A stretch of 64,000 bases of DNA from Pseudovirgaria hyperparasitica (Eukaryota; Ascomycota; Dothideomycetes; Acrospermales; Acrospermaceae), in the NCBI RefSeq assembly GCF_010093815.1, contig NW_022985556.1, positions 347,339 through 411,338 of the forward strand, in the 5' to 3' direction. Position numbers and translations under genes: made by a program. Below, in pieces: positions 44,614-57,413 of the stretch. Position 1 is the stretch's first letter; the number at the start of each line of letters is the position of its first letter. The notes under the pieces were generated by a model that was not told where the DNA came from, did no database searches, and saw nothing but the letters and a program-made list of their open reading frames with translations.

Positions 44614-45901
44614 ATGAAGTGGACTTCTTTCGCATTGGCGATTGCCTTCACGCCCGCGGTCCTGTCGTCACTCTTAGCTGATCGTGGCAGCAAGGAAATT
44701 GGATTGAATCAACTCGCACGCAAAGCAGGACTTCAGTATTTCGGTACCGCAATCGATAATCCAAGTCTTGCCCCCGGTGGCGCTAGTTATCTGCCTTACA
44801 GCATTGATAACTCGAAATATCGAAAGGTTGCTTACAATTCAGAGGAGTTTGGTCAAGTGACGCCGGCAAATGGGTTGAAGGTATGTTCATTCACAACAAT
44901 TTCATACTTTGAGGGACACGCAAATTAGACTAAGAACATATGGATTGACATCTCTCGGTCCTGCAGTGGATGTTCACTGAGCCTTCACGAGGTCAGTTTA
45001 ACTACACCCTCAGCGACGAAATAATAAAACCAGCGATCAAAAACGGTATACCCAATCATACATGACCATGCCCATGGCAAAGAGAAAAGGGTTGACTAAA
45101 TTCACAGGCCAATTCCGCCGCTGCCACGCCCTCGTTTGGCACAACCAACTTCCACCCTGGCTCACGTCGCAGACCTGGACCGCCTCGGAGCTCCTCTCCG
45201 TCGTCCGCACGCATATCGCCGCCGAAGTAACGCACTACAAGGGTCAATGTCTACACTGGGATGTCGTCAACGAAGCTTTCAACGAGGATGGTACGTTCCG
45301 GCCATCTATCTTCTACAATATCACGGGCACGGGGTATATTTACGAGGCCTTCGCCGCGGCCGCAAAAGCAGATCCGAAGGCGAAATTGTATTATAATGAT
45401 TATAATATTGAGACGGTGGGACCGAAGAGCGATTCGGTGAGGACTTTGGTGAAGGAGATGAGAAAGAAGGGGGTAAAGATTGATGGTGTGGGATTGCAGA
45501 GCCACTTCACAGTAGGCGGGACGCCGAGTTATGAAGCGCAGACGGCGAATATGGCAGCTTTCACTAAAATGGACCTCGATGTGGCAGTGACAGAGTTGGA
45601 TGTTAGGATGCAGTTGCCGAGCAATGGGATGAAGCTGGCCCAACAAGCGAAAGATTACAATACATCTGTGATGGCGTGTAAGAATACGAAGCGATGCGTT
45701 GGGATTACTGTAAGTGGTGGCAACGTGCATCTCTTATGTGTACTGCTAACGTTAATCGATTTTGTCCAGGTATGGGATTTTCAAGATAATTTCTCCTGGG
45801 TTCCTTCGACATTTGCGGGGGAGGGCGACCCTTTGCCGTACAGTAGTACCACTGAGAAGAAGCCTGCCTGGTATACGATTGCGAAGGCACTTCGGGGATG
45901 A
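44614..45901 (+). CDS. Secreted GH10 endo-1,4-beta-xylanase
   Basis: Four exons: 44614-44880, 44967-45045, 45108-45709 and 45770-45901, giving 359 residues. Introns (86, 62 and 60 bp) have GTATGT, GTATAC and GTAAGT donors, and the last shows a perfect TGCTAAC branch. The signal peptide is MKWTSFALAIAFTPAVLSS. GH10 landmarks follow in order: YFGTAIDN, NGLKWMFTEPSRGQFNYT, RCHALVWHNQLPPW, the acid/base Glu in CLHWDVVNEAFNEDGTF, LYYNDYNIE, GVGLQSHFTVGG, the nucleophile Glu in DVAVTELDVRMQLP, and VWDFQDNFSWVP near the end. There is no carbohydrate-binding module. The protein would be secreted to cut xylan backbones in plant cell walls. A GH18 chitinase lies next to it, on the opposite strand and converging. 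Confidence 0.94.
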
Positions 45902-46229
45902 GATAAAGTACACGCTTGTGTCATCGTCTAGGCTATGTAGTGCTTTCGAGAGGCCCATCCCTACTTAGACAGAGCAATGAGCTAGATCTTGAGTCTTACT
46001 GGGCGTAAATACACAAGGCTTGCAGATGAGAACGAGACTCCATCAAGCACAGAGTAGCGTTCACACTAATGACCAACTCCATCCATGCATTGATTATCTA
46101 TGTATTATTCTTAGAGTTTCGTATTCTCTGAAGGCTATTATTGGGCTGGGTACTTGGCAGGATCTTGTATGAACTTCGAGTGCCCAGGTGGGAAGCCGCA
46201 AGGAAAACTTGCCATGCCATCGCGTGGAA
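45902..46229. other. Convergent 3' spacer
   Basis: Between the GH10 and GH18 genes. A minus-strand open stretch just past the chitinase stop (46139-46213) could be an extra exon, but no good splice pair supports it. Confidence 0.5.
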
Positions 46230-47494
46230 TCACATATTAATGGCACCAGCCCTATATTGCCTTACACCCTCATTCAGTGCCTTCAGATGCTCAAATTTAT
46301 TTGCGTCCTCTCCCAATCCCCAGGCAAACACTCCTCTAAGTGCCCTCTTCTGGACGATAGGAGCGAATTTCTTTCTGATCGCATCTGGCGTGTCCCATGA
46401 CCAGAAGATATTCTCATCAGCGTCGAAGTAGTAGCTTCCTCCACCAATATCATCGTATTGCACGCCGCTCATGGCCTTTTCGAAGGATGCCTTCAGATTC
46501 GACGGTACTTGTTGCACCCAAACCAATGCACCAGCCTTGCCGAGATCAGCACCGGTATTTGGATCTTCCATCAATACAGTGCTACACCCGATAGCATTAT
46601 GAGCAGTACAACCGCTAGCTGGGTCTACACGGAACCATTTGACATAGAATGCGAAGCCCAGATATATCTTGCCCGGGTCCAGGCCGCGGCTTATGTATTC
46701 GTCGATACTCGCAAGACTCAATTGGAGCCCTGTGTGGTGATTCGTGACATTATCGCGGATACTCATCATGTCGTACGTCATGATGTTTAGGTAGTCGAGT
46801 TGTGCGCTGATTGCACCCATGTTTTCTTTGGTGAATGCCAGCATGTCTGCAGACTTCGCGGGGACAGCCGCCGAGATAATTTTATCGGGACCGATGGCGT
46901 CGCGGATTGCGGCAAGGAAGAGCGGATATGCTGCGATCTCCCATTCTTTTTCGGAATTAGGATGGATCTTGTAGTCATAACCGTTCCCGCCTGGGAATTC
47001 CCAATCGACGTCGATACCTGGGCAGAATTAGTCATGAGTGGCTCGTTCAGGAGAATATAAGTACCATCTGCACCAGTCATCTCGATCATTTTCGCGACAT
47101 GCTTTGCCCAGAGCTCTCGGCTTTCACCAGTCTTCGCACCTATGGAAAAGCCTGCTGTATCGCCCCATCCCCCGATCGCGATAATGACTTTGGTGTCAGG
47201 CGCGAACTTTTCACGCACAGCATCTACAGAAGTAAAAAGCGGGAATTCGCTTGGGCTGTTCTCATGAAACTTGCTCGAATTCATAAACGCCAGGGACACA
47301 TGGGTGATTTCGGAAACATTTTCCTTCGATGGGACGATATTGTGTGCCCTGCGGTTGTTAGAAAGAAGAATGAAGCTGAGATGAGCCGTTCTCACTCACC
47401 CTGTCAAGTACATATTATATTCAAGCTTCGTAGCATATACTCCTGCTCCTGCTACAGCAGCAGCCATAAGGGCCGCGAGAAATCGATCTAGCAT
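46230..47494 (-). CDS. Secreted GH18 chitinase
   Basis: Three exons: 47494-47400, 47348-47065 and 47017-46230, giving 388 residues. Introns are 51 bp (GTGAGT/CAG) and 47 bp (GTACTT, branch TGACTAAT, CAG). The signal peptide is MLDRFLAALMAAAVAGAG. Motifs in order are YNMYLTGAHNIVPS, EITHVSLAFM, KVIIAIGGWGD, and the catalytic DGIDVDWEFPGG (DxxDxDxE, acid Glu present). NIMTYDMMSIRDNVTNHHTG, LGFAFYVKWF, TVLMEDPNTGADLGKAG and FAWGLGEDANKFEHL follow. This is the single-domain fungal GH18 subgroup without chitin-binding modules or a GPI anchor. Likely roles are wall remodelling, autolysis or mycoparasitism. The catalytic motif is built across intron 2, so single-exon frames miss it. A short C-terminal extension by another exon is not excluded. 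Confidence 0.93.
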
Positions 47495-48126
47495 CTTGAC
47501 GCGTGCTTGGAATATGACGGTACCGATGAGCAGTCAATATCAGCATGACGTTGATAGAAGTTTTACTCCCCGATTCACGAAGTCTAGCAGGCTCACACAG
47601 GATAGCATACGTCTGCAAGATCAAGTGTTACTTTGATTACTTGGTGGTGTGATGTGTATATTGTGGAGAATGAATGGCTGGGTGCTGGGATGCCCCACCC
47701 CTGCAAGTAAATTCGTCCGCAGAACTTTTGTCAATCAAATTTACATACAACGTTGAAATGCTACTTGCCCCGCTGGGTAGCTGGGAACTTACTTACTTAG
47801 TGTAACACGGCATATGCTGCAGGTACCCGCACTACAACACATCTAGCGATACCTGCACAGAATGATACGTCATTCTGCCTTAATAATACAAGTGCGGTGC
47901 ATCACCAGAGTTATGTTTGTCTGTAGGACGAACGGACACCGAGAGATGATTTAAGTAAAGGTCTTTTACAGCGAGATCCTAAGGTGTTCGCTGTGGGAAC
48001 CCTGTTTATAGAGCGTAGCGTCGTAAAGCAACTGGCCCAGCGATATTCATAGATAATATCTCCTATGTAATCTTTGAAAGTACCTTGTGATCACCCGGTA
48101 CATTACACAGTACATATAATATTCCA
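47495..48126. other. Intergenic, no gene seen
   Basis: Promoter of the chitinase gene and 3' flank of the gamma-adaptin gene. Nothing recognisable. Confidence 0.6.
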
Positions 48127-50905
48127 TCATAATGGTTCAGCCCAGTCGACCTGCTCAGAGACGGGCATACCGCCTTTTGAGTAGGCGATTTTTAGCCTTA
48201 ATTTCAATCTAGACGGTGGCGGCTATCAGGAATTAGCATCGATTCATATAACGCCACACTGAATACTTACGCCAGCATTTGCAACGACTCTCATCTGCTG
48301 CGAAGCCTCCGAACCACCATCCAACTCACTTGAACTGATAGGTTGTAGTTGCAATTTCTGGGACTTTGGGACAGCTGCTTGCAAAGAGACTCCACTAAGA
48401 GACTCGAAGGCATTTGTATTCCGGAAACGGGCAAGTACTTGGACAGCGTTGGCATTTCTTTGGAGTTGAAAGGTGATGTTAAGATCATTTTTATTGTAGG
48501 CTTCATAAGCTGACGGCCCACTTGAAGATGGGGTCGTTGCCTGAGGTGGCGGTGACGAGATACCACCAAGACCTGCGAGGTCGTTTCCAAATGACACCTG
48601 TGATCTGGCCTCCTGAGCCTGCGATGCACTCGGACTGCCGAAGAGATCCATGATGTTCGAAACGTTAGATGATTGTGGTGGAGGCGATGTCGTATCGGAA
48701 GGTGACGATGAACTTCCACCTAGAATATCGGCAAGAAGATCTGTATTATTTGAGGAGCCGTTGAGAGTGGTTCTGGGGTCTGTTGTGGGCATATCAGAAC
48801 CACCCATGAGGTCTAATAGCATGTCTTGTTCGGTGACCTGGCTAGGCTTCTTCTTCGTCACAACCCGCGATTGACGTTTTTTCGTGGCTTCGCCAAGGAC
48901 TCTCTGCTCTTCTCGAATCTCTGGTGGTGGCATCCTTTCCAAAACACCTTTGCGCACTTCATCGTAGCCGAAGAGGTTGCCATATTCGGCAGCGCGCTGC
49001 TGAATTTCAATATCTAGGTTTGCTTGGTGGCGGAGTAATATGCGTCGAAGCCTTTCAATTTGTCCTACTTCCGACAGTCTCGTTGACAATTTCATGGTCG
49101 ATGTGATGATATATTCGGTGACAATCTGTCCTGCGTATGCACTGTTCAAAATTGTCTCGAAGAGGTCAACGAGATCGCTTTCCTTGACGTGTGCAACCAG
49201 CTCTTCTTCTTCATACTGTCCTCCTCGTAATAATGCGTCGCCAAACTCACCAATGACCCAGGCACCGGCTAGCGTTAGACCCTCTTGGGTGATATCGTCC
49301 TTCAAAGAGGCGTACAGCTTTTGAGCAGAATAGGTCTGAAGCTCCGGGGTAGTCGCAATGAGACGAACGAACGAGGACAAGATTTGCTCCTTGACATAAT
49401 TACCAGCCAATTTTAGGACTCTCAACATGGTATCGATATGCCATCTCTTGTTGGGCGCGAATCTGTCTGCTGCAATGCCGATCTGGGATGTCATGATTGG
49501 CTTGAACTCATTGTCGGCCACTTCTAGGAACGCTAATAACTCCCGAATAAGTACTCGGACGTTGCTTTCATTGATCAGCGTAAAGCTCAGATCAAGTGCT
49601 CTTCTCCGGATGCTGATATCGGGATCTCTCAGGCAATCTAGGATAGTGTTTCGATGTCTTTGTACCGCATTGGGCTCAACAGCAACTACTTTGATGAGAG
49701 TGTTGAGGGCAACATATCGGATGTTGTTATCTCTATTGGATAAGAATTTCCCCAGAATGTTCACGCCAAGAACTCTCAGTCCAGAGTCGGCTTCGATATC
49801 CAGAATAGTCAGTACTGCCTCGTAGAGAATGGCATTCCCGACGTTCTTCGATGCGTCGGTATTTGTGGCGACCTAGTGATATCAGGGTACGTTCTACGCG
49901 AAGTTTATTCATCACTTACCTGAGCGAGGATATCATTGATTTGCTCACTGGTTTCTGCATCGCCGCGGCCAAATACCCTCAATAGCTGCAGTATTTTCAC
50001 CTGCAGGAATGGATCTGCGATTCCAGTGACATCGTGCTCAGGGGTATATCCGGAACTTGCCAAGCCTTTCAGAACCTTCACCAGTGCTGGTGTGATAGGT
50101 CTAAATGTTTCTACTATCCCAAATTCCCCTCCTTCTAGTTCGTCCGCTTCACACATGCTTATGACTAAGGTGAGACCACAAAGTAACACGCCATGGTTCC
50201 GATCGTTGAGGAGCAGTTTCGCCTTCTCTAAAAAGTGCTCTTGCAAGTCTGGCACTTTGCGACATATTCTCATTGCACAAATAGCAGCTTTTCGTCTTAT
50301 GTACGGGTTTTGGCTGGAAATTATGGTTTCGACTTCGGGAAACAGATCGCGGGACATTTCGATAGACGCAATGTTACCTAATGTGCAGAGCGCAAGACCA
50401 ACAATATATTGATTTGGGTGGTTGAGGTCGCTACGCCGTAATCGTTAGTAGAGGTAGATGTAATATCATGCACTTTGACGTACTTCTTCAACGAATTGGT
50501 CACCAAGGTCAACACCTCCTGATTCTCGTCCAGTAGGAGCATAGTTCCCAGATAGCCCAGCCGCTTGTCGGCAAATCTAGGTGATGCGAGAAGCTTCAGA
50601 CATTCGATCTGACCGAAATGAGTCCGCTCTCCAAGCGTGAAGAGGTATAATAGCTTTGCAACATTGTTGCGCCTGCAGTCAAATTAGCACTAAAGCTATC
50701 AGGCACCTGCGTTGTCGCACCGTATTCCATGGTCACCACTTTCTTCCCTGAAGCTTGCACGAATCGCCGCGCTCTCCTTTTGAACGACCGCTCTCTCATC
50801 TGCGATTGTTTTGGCGGCACGGACATTACGAATGAACTGCTTCACTATACTGGGTCAGGAGGGGCATCTCTCAAGAGGGCTGAAGGTTGACGTACAGGAA
50901 CTCAT
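48127..50905 (-). CDS. APL4: AP-1 clathrin adaptor complex large subunit gamma
   Basis: Six exons: 50905-50896, 50844-50721, 50672-50484, 50430-49920, 49872-48271 and 48222-48127, giving 843 residues. All five introns are 47-53 bp with GT/AG ends and continuous frame. The first coding exon is only 10 nt. The trunk begins [20 protein letters not shown] and continues through [56 protein letters not shown] and [17 protein letters not shown], all adaptin HEAT repeats. A flexible hinge from about residue 590 has clathrin/accessory-like segments ([25 protein letters not shown]). The gamma ear follows and is completed by the last exon ([20 protein letters not shown]). AP-1 sorts cargo between the trans-Golgi and endosomes. 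Confidence 0.95.
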
Positions 50906-51476
50906 GATGGCGGTCTCACGGACCCCAGAGTCCTACAGAAGAGACGCCAAGTAAGAATGCCGAGTACGGACGTACACGAGGGAATCGAGTCGGGTATATT
51001 GTTCGTGTGGCGTGAGAGTATCGTCTATGCATATGTGAGGTTTGATGTCCATACTGTCAGTAGGCGCCCAGACTCCGTACACAGTAAGCGAAAATCGGAA
51101 GTGCTGCCTGAGGTGCCTGAACACGAACTACCTAGGTAGACCCCTGCTCGCTGCAAAGCCGCGGTACACTGACGTAGGATCAAAAGGAAACCCTTTGTTA
51201 GATGTGCCAGGTGATTACTGCAAGTGGCGTCCGAGCCAGCTGTTCGCACCTTGGATATGACTCTACTATAAGTCATACGAGGCATTATGACAACCAAACT
51301 GAACATAATACTATGAATTCAAATACTGCCAAGTATATGTGATCAATTCTCCTGATCTTCATCCTGGGCCGGATCAGCACGTTCACAAACGTTTCCCAAG
51401 TTTCTTGGAACACTGCCACATATCGATACCTGCTGGGAGTAAAATCAATATTCAATTCAGACGCTGCTCTACCATA
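50906..51476. promoter_or_regulatory. Divergent promoter: gamma-adaptin and sterol acyltransferase
   Basis: About 570 bp between divergent starts. No gene and no specific motif recognised. Confidence 0.4.
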
Positions 51477-53323
51477 ATGTCGTCTAGCTTTCAGACAGAA
51501 TACCTTTCGCCTAAACCAAGACGACCGGTTGGATCACATCTCAATCGAGCACCAAATCAATCCCCTTCCAGAATTTCAGATGGAATTGGCAGGTTAGGAA
51601 CACTTGAATATAGTGATTGTATTTGTGTCTGTCATACAAATCTGACTGTTTTACCAGTGGTCGCGCAACGCCTGTACCTCATGATGCTCCTCCATCAGTC
51701 CACGCAACCTCCTCGGCCCGCAAAACCATCAGGGCTCAGCAGAAGCATCGGTTGTTCCCTACCATAGACTATGCCGCTCGTGTGTCACATTTCGACCCAA
51801 AGAGCGAACACCGAGACTTCAGTGGCTTCTTTGTCCTCTTCTGGGTTGGGCTTGCTATCATGGTCATAACCGCAATGCTTCGAAATTTAAAAGAGACTGG
51901 ATATCCTTTAGTCATCAGACAATGGCCTGTCCTGACGGAAAAGTTGTTTGAGCTGGCTCTCAGCGATCTTCTTATGGTGGCTAGTTCCGCGCTCAGCTTG
52001 CCCCTCCACAAGATGTATACAGGCGTGAAGATACTCCGATGGAGTCGTCTTGGTATGCCTCTACAGAGCCTTTTCCAGACCGCGTGGCTGTTATTCTGGG
52101 TCAAGTCAGTCAGTCTTAGAATTGTATGGCTGGATCCTCACATATTATAGTTGGCCATTCCTCCGAATTTGGAGCTGGACGTCACAGGTGTTCTTCACGC
52201 TACATCTTCTTTCGATCTTCATGAAGATGCATTCTTATGCGTTAGTCACACCTAGCTGGCCCACTGTATATAATAACGTATCTAGATTCTACAATGGGCA
52301 TTTGTCCACCACGAGGAGGCGTTTGAATGACCTTGATCGCCCAGATGGGGCATCACGAGCAAAAGCATACCGTTATCCTGGTCGTACTCAGCGATTACAC
52401 GACTTGAATGCTGAACATGAGCCATCGAAAGAGGAGCAACTTGGTCAACTCCGTGAAGACCTTGCTCACGAGCTCACATCCTCCCTGGGTAATGTCACAT
52501 ATCCTCAGAATCTCACAATCGCCAATTATGTCGACTTCCTATTCTGCCCAACCTTATGTTACGAGCTTGAATACCCTCGAATGCCGGAGACCGACTTCAT
52601 GGAGCTTTTTTACAAGACCCTCGCAGTGTTTGGTTGCATATTTCTCACAACCCTCACGACAGAAGAATTTGTTCTCCCGGTGCTCGACGAGTCAGCAATC
52701 CGGATGACCGGCATCGCCTCTTTCTCAGAAGGATTCCTTATCATGGCCGAGTCTATATCTCGTCTCCTATTCCCATTCATGGTTCTATTCCTCCTCGTAT
52801 TTCTTATTATTTTTGAATACGTATTGGGTGCATTTGCTGAGATCACGCGCTTCGCTGATCGCCAGTTCTATTCAGATTGGTGGAACAGCTGCGACTGGCT
52901 GGAGTTTTCGCGCGAGTGGAATATCCCGGTACATCATTTCTTTCGGAGGCACGTATACGTAGCGTCTCGAATCTATGTGTCCAAATCAGCTGCGACAGGA
53001 ATCACGTTCCTCGTCAGTGCTTTGGCCCACGAGCTGGTAATGGGCTGCATTACGAAGAAACTCAGGGGGTATGGCTTCACTATGATGATGTTGCAGATGC
53101 CAATCGTTATGATACAGCGATCAAGGCTTCTTAGGGGCCGGACTTTGCTGAATGTAAGAGCGCTACTGTCCCGGTCATGCAACCACTGACGAATCCTTCA
53201 CAGAATGTTCTCTTTTGGTGTAGCATGATTCTTGGGTTGTCAATGGTATGATTTACTTGAAATTACTGAAGTACAAGTTCTAACAGTGAGTTGCAGATTT
53301 GCGCACTCTATGTTCTGCTCTAG
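51477..53323 (+). CDS. Sterol O-acyltransferase (ACAT/ARE-type MBOAT)
   Basis: Six exons: 51477-51592, 51658-52104, 52151-52240, 52286-53153, 53204-53245 and 53297-53323, giving 529 residues. Introns are 45-65 bp and every junction stays in frame. A hydrophilic N-terminus precedes about nine membrane helices. Recognisable segments are QWPVLTEKLFELALSDLLMV, NWPFLRIWSWTSQVFFTLH, MKMHSYAFYNGHLS, CPTLCYELEYPRM, the signature FYSDWWNSCDWLEFSREWN, and SALAHELVMGC with the catalytic His. The tail ends MILGLSMICALYVLL. The FYxDWWN motif and MHSYAFYNGHL mark sterol or diacylglycerol acyltransferases; the overall pattern favours the ARE branch that esterifies ergosterol in the ER for lipid droplets. 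The 27-nt last exon is recovered only through a TTGCAG acceptor. Confidence 0.88.
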
Positions 53324-53677
53324 ATCTCAGCAGTTGCAGCGACTATGAGGATATTCCTTTTAGTAGTGATGATCTTCTGTTAAAGCGTCGAGATACCCTA
53401 TTCGCGTTCCAATGTATCGTTCCGTAGAGATCTAGGCTGCATGTAATTACACGTTCCAAGTATCAATGCCTAGATAGTTCTAGCCATATAGTTTGTCATT
53501 ATTCACGTGTGAGGCAGGACTTGACAAAATGATGCGGAAATCGCTTGCAATTCCCATGTATTTTATATTCGACATACACAGGATAGACTCCTTGGAATCA
53601 CGCTATAGTAGCATTCCATTCCATGAAAAGTATCAAGACCCGTTTTCACCCAAACGCGACCCTTTATGAGAACCCAT
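53324..53677. other. Convergent 3' spacer
   Basis: Between the acyltransferase and uS3 genes. Nothing seen. Confidence 0.6.
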
Positions 53678-54585
53678 TTATTCTGCGGTGTAACCCTCTG
53701 CCGGCGCCTCGCCACCCTGCTCTTGCTGTTCAGCCAACCGTGCTTGCTCAGCAGCTTGCTGTGCAGCAACAGCCTTAGCACCATAGTCTTGGGACATTGG
53801 TTGCACAACTGGTTGTTCTTCCTTTGGCTCAATGATGGTAACGGAGTCAGGGAGTGATTTTTGGGGACCAGCTTTGCCCTCAGGGTCAGAACCGCGCATA
53901 ATCTTGACCTTGATACCTAATACACCCTGACGGAGTAATACGTGACGGGTGGCATGGTCGATGAAGTCTTTTGCAGGTTGGCCGGAATGGATCATGAAAC
54001 CATCAGTGAACTTCATGCTCTTAGCGCGGGCAGCTCTCAGCTTGCCGCTCACGACGACTTCGCAACCCTTAGCACCGCTCTCCATGATGAATCTCAGGAC
54101 ACCGTAACAGGCTCGGCGAACGGCCAGACCGTTGAGCAGCTTGTATCGGAGGGACTCGCACTGGGCGACGGCGGACAGACCACGGTTGGATACCTTGGCG
54201 GCATATAGAGAAACGGAATTTTCGGGGAATTTGAAGCGCTTCTGGATGAGTGAGGTAAGTTCACGGATTCGTCGTCCCTGCTCTCCGAGAACTTCTTGTG
54301 TGTGGGTTGCGCGAATGATGATATCGGTGACGGTGGGCGTGACGCGGACTTCGACACCAGAGTAACCTTCCTCGGCCAGCTCGCGTTGAAAGAATTCATT
54401 CAGTTCGGCGTAGAAAACACCGTCTATACATAGGTCAGTACTGTGCCCTAGCAATTGGTGTGCTCGCTATCCCGCTCCAATAGCAAACATATTTGTTAAG
54501 TCTGCGAGGAGTAAAGCCACATACCGGCGACGAACTTTCTACGCTTAGAGATAGCGGCACCAGGGGCGGCAGCAGCAGAGGCCAT
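53678..54585 (-). CDS. RPS3: 40S ribosomal protein uS3 (RPS3)
   Basis: Two exons, 54585-54525 and 54423-53678, giving 268 residues. The 101-bp intron has GTATGT and a TAG acceptor. The protein starts [20 protein letters not shown] and continues [20 protein letters not shown]. The KH type-2 region reads [20 protein letters not shown] with [33 protein letters not shown] and [15 protein letters not shown] complete the C-terminal domain. The tail is Gln/Ala-rich ([19 protein letters not shown]), typical of filamentous fungi. uS3 lines the mRNA entry channel of the small subunit. The gene is divergent from the myotubularin gene, with about 440 bp between the starts. Confidence 0.96.
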
Positions 54586-55021
54586 ATTTGCTGTATAGAA
54601 ACAGAGTCGGTTGGTGTTCCGGTCGAGTTGGCGGGTTGTCGAGATATGTAGTCGTCGTCGTCGTCGCTCGGCTTAAAAGAATTCGGTTGGAGTGCTTAGC
54701 ACATCGTTGTTGTGCGGCTCGCTTACGAGCATCTAGTCTTTGCCTGAACAGTCTTAGCGCGCTATTGCGGGGCAATCTCACGGTTGCGCGCCAGGCTCGG
54801 GGGTGCCTTTCCAACATGTCGCTAATCCCTGCTTATGTGCTTCCAGCTATCACCGTGATCTAGGTAATTAACAACTTTGTTACTGATGCACGAGACCAGC
54901 CCGGCTCCATGTAACACACAGAAAGGAACATACCACACCACGTCATCGTCTCTGTGAGCTTTGGTCTTCCATCACACGCTGCTCTCGCAACACAGAACCG
55001 CGTTGACTGACGTAGCAGTCC
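54586..55021. promoter_or_regulatory. Divergent promoter: uS3 and myotubularin phosphatase
   Basis: A spacer of 436 bp between divergent starts. A GTCGTCGTCGTCGTC run lies at 54650-54666, probably in the uS3 leader. Confidence 0.45.
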
Positions 55022-57413
55022 ATGGACAAGATTCGTGTCTCGAAGGTGAACCGTCAAAGGCGTGTTACCCAGCCTAGCTAATCGTATATCGCTAGGTGGA
55101 AGATGTCACACTATGGAGACAGGGTATTCGCGTCGAAGGGACACTACACTTGACAGCCCATCATCTCATATTCAGCTATCACTTACCAATATCGCCCGAC
55201 CAACCCAACGCCCCTCCCAAAAAGCTTGAGAGAGAGTTATGGGTTACTTTCCCCATGATAAATGGCTGCACGTACAGACCTGCACCGCTAGCTTCACACC
55301 AGTCACCAGCAATACGAATACGCTGTCGAGACTTTACCTTTCTTGCGTTCCATTTTGTTGTAGAAAGTAAAGCACGAGATGTGTACGACAGTATTCGATC
55401 TTTATCATGCAAAGTCGGACGGATAGAAAAGCTTTATGCCTTCAGCTACAAACCGCAAGCTCCGGAGAACAAAGTCAATGGGTGGGAGTTGTACGATGCA
55501 GAGAAAGAGTACCGTCGCCTGGGCATTGGGGGAAAGAATCCAGAGTACGGATGGAGAGTATCATATATCAACTCCAACTACAAGGTGTGAAAAAAACCAT
55601 GGTCGCTAGCATAGCACGACTGACTATCTCGCAGTACTCTCCTACCTACCCGGCCGTTCTTGTAGTGCCCTCCATAATCTCAGATAACACTCTTACATAC
55701 GCGGGAAAGTATCGCTCGCGTGCACGGATTCCAGCATTAGTATACAGACACCCTGTGAACAACTGCTCCATTACCCGAAGTTCTCAACCCCTAGGTGGGT
55801 TTGCACGAAACAGGAGTGTGCAAGATGAGAAGCTAGTAGCCGCGATATTTGCAACAACTGCAGACAGCGAGAACAACAGCTCGCAAGATACCACGAGTAG
55901 TGGTCCAAGATCAACAGGAACCAGCCCAGATGCCAGTATTCAAAGTCTGGACACTGGAGAGGGGTCCAATAGCAGCATTAACGCTGAGAAATTCGAGGAC
56001 CAAGTTCTTCAACAAATCGATGCACCTGAGAAGAGGCCGAAAGTATATGGCGCGCAACAGCGAAATCTCATAGTCGACGCACGTCCCACAGTCAATGCAA
56101 TAGCCATGCAAGCCGTAGGAAAGGGTTCAGAAAACATGGATTTTTACAAAGATGCAACAAAGGCTTACCTAGGAATTGACAATATTCATGTCATGCGCAG
56201 ATCTCTGAACAAGGTCATTTCTGCGCTCAAGGACACTGACATGACACCATTAGGTCCAAACCGAGAAACACTAGCGAAGAGTGGCTGGCTAGATCATATC
56301 AGTAATCTACTGGATGGAGTCTCTTTGATCGCACGCCAGATTGCAATTCAGCATTCTCATGTTTTGATACATTGTTCCGACGGATGGGATCGCACGAGTC
56401 AACTGAGCGCTCTGAGCCAACTTTGCCTGGACCCATACTATAGAACCCTAGAGGGCTTCATTGTACTGATAGAGAAAGACTGGCTCTCCTTCGGTCACAT
56501 GTTCCGCTACCGCGCTGGTCTTCTGGGAAGTGATAAATGGTTCGAGGTTGAGAATGAGCGGTTAGTGGGGAACAGGAATGGAGTCGGCAATGCTGGGGGC
56601 CCTGCGAACGCGATAGAGAACGCATTAGCAAAAGCCCAAGGGTTTTTCAATAAAAAGAACGACTCCAGGGAACTTCTGTTTGCAGACTCAGACGGCGAAA
56701 TGCAGGCATATGATTCCCCTGAGGGTCCACTAAAATCGAGAGCAGCCGCTACAAGTAGCACTTCTGCCGAGCAAGAGACAGCCACAAAGGTCGATGAAAT
56801 AAGCCCAATATTTCATCAATTCCTGGATGCGACTTATCAATTGATACGCCAGCACCCTACCCGATTTGAGTTCAACGAACGTTTCCTTAGGCGACTACTT
56901 TACCATCTATACTCATGTCAGTACGGTTCATTTCTGTATGACAACGAAAGGGAGCGGGTTGAATCACGTGCAAAGGAGCGGACTAGAAGCGTATGGGATT
57001 ATTTCCTATCGCGGAAGGAACAGTTTACCAACGCAAATTATGCATCAGCTGTGGACGATAATCAAAGGGGCCAAGAACGTGTTCTCTTTCCTATCCCGAA
57101 AGATGTAAGATGGTGGGCCGAAGTCTTCGGGCGCAAGGATGAGGAAATGAATGGCTCTTTGTCAACGACATATTCACCAAAGTCTACCAGTGGTATAACT
57201 ACGGGAACTGTTCTCTCAGCAGTCGAAAACTCATCTGGGTCCGCAGAAGTTACTCCGCAACGCAGACAGGTCCAAGGTCACGACACAGCGATCAGTCCCG
57301 CGTGTCTCGCTACTGGGCTTTCGACTCTAAGTGTCGAACAGAGAGATATATCTCCTGGTCGATCGAGAAGTCCTCGACTATCAAATGGAGGCTTTGAGGT
57401 TGAAATGCAGTAA
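55022..57413 (+). CDS. YMR1: Myotubularin-family phosphoinositide 3-phosphatase (YMR1-like)
   Basis: Three exons: 55022-55045, 55096-55584 and 55635-57413, giving 763 residues. Both introns are 50 bp; the first follows only eight codons (MDKIRVSK). An N-terminal PH-GRAM-like domain (VEDVTLWRQGIRVEGTLHLT, HHLIFSYHLP) is followed by NGWELYDAEKEYRRLGIGG and SPTYPAVLVVPSIISDN, both conserved in the family. The active-site loop is HCSDGWDRTSQLSALSQ (CX5R). DWLSFGHMFRYRAG and a helical end (LYSCQYGSFLYDNERER) follow. An insert of about 90 residues (55820-56040) is Ser/Thr-rich and unconserved. The enzyme removes the 3-phosphate from PI3P and PI(3,5)P2 on endosomes and vacuoles, opposing Vps34. All catalytic residues are present, so it should be active. 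Confidence 0.93.

Noticed and set aside
46139-46213. Possible extra C-terminal exon of the GH18 chitinase
   Set aside because: The stretch is open and looks coding-like, but the only donor before the stop is weak (GTGCCA) and the acceptor is poorly supported.
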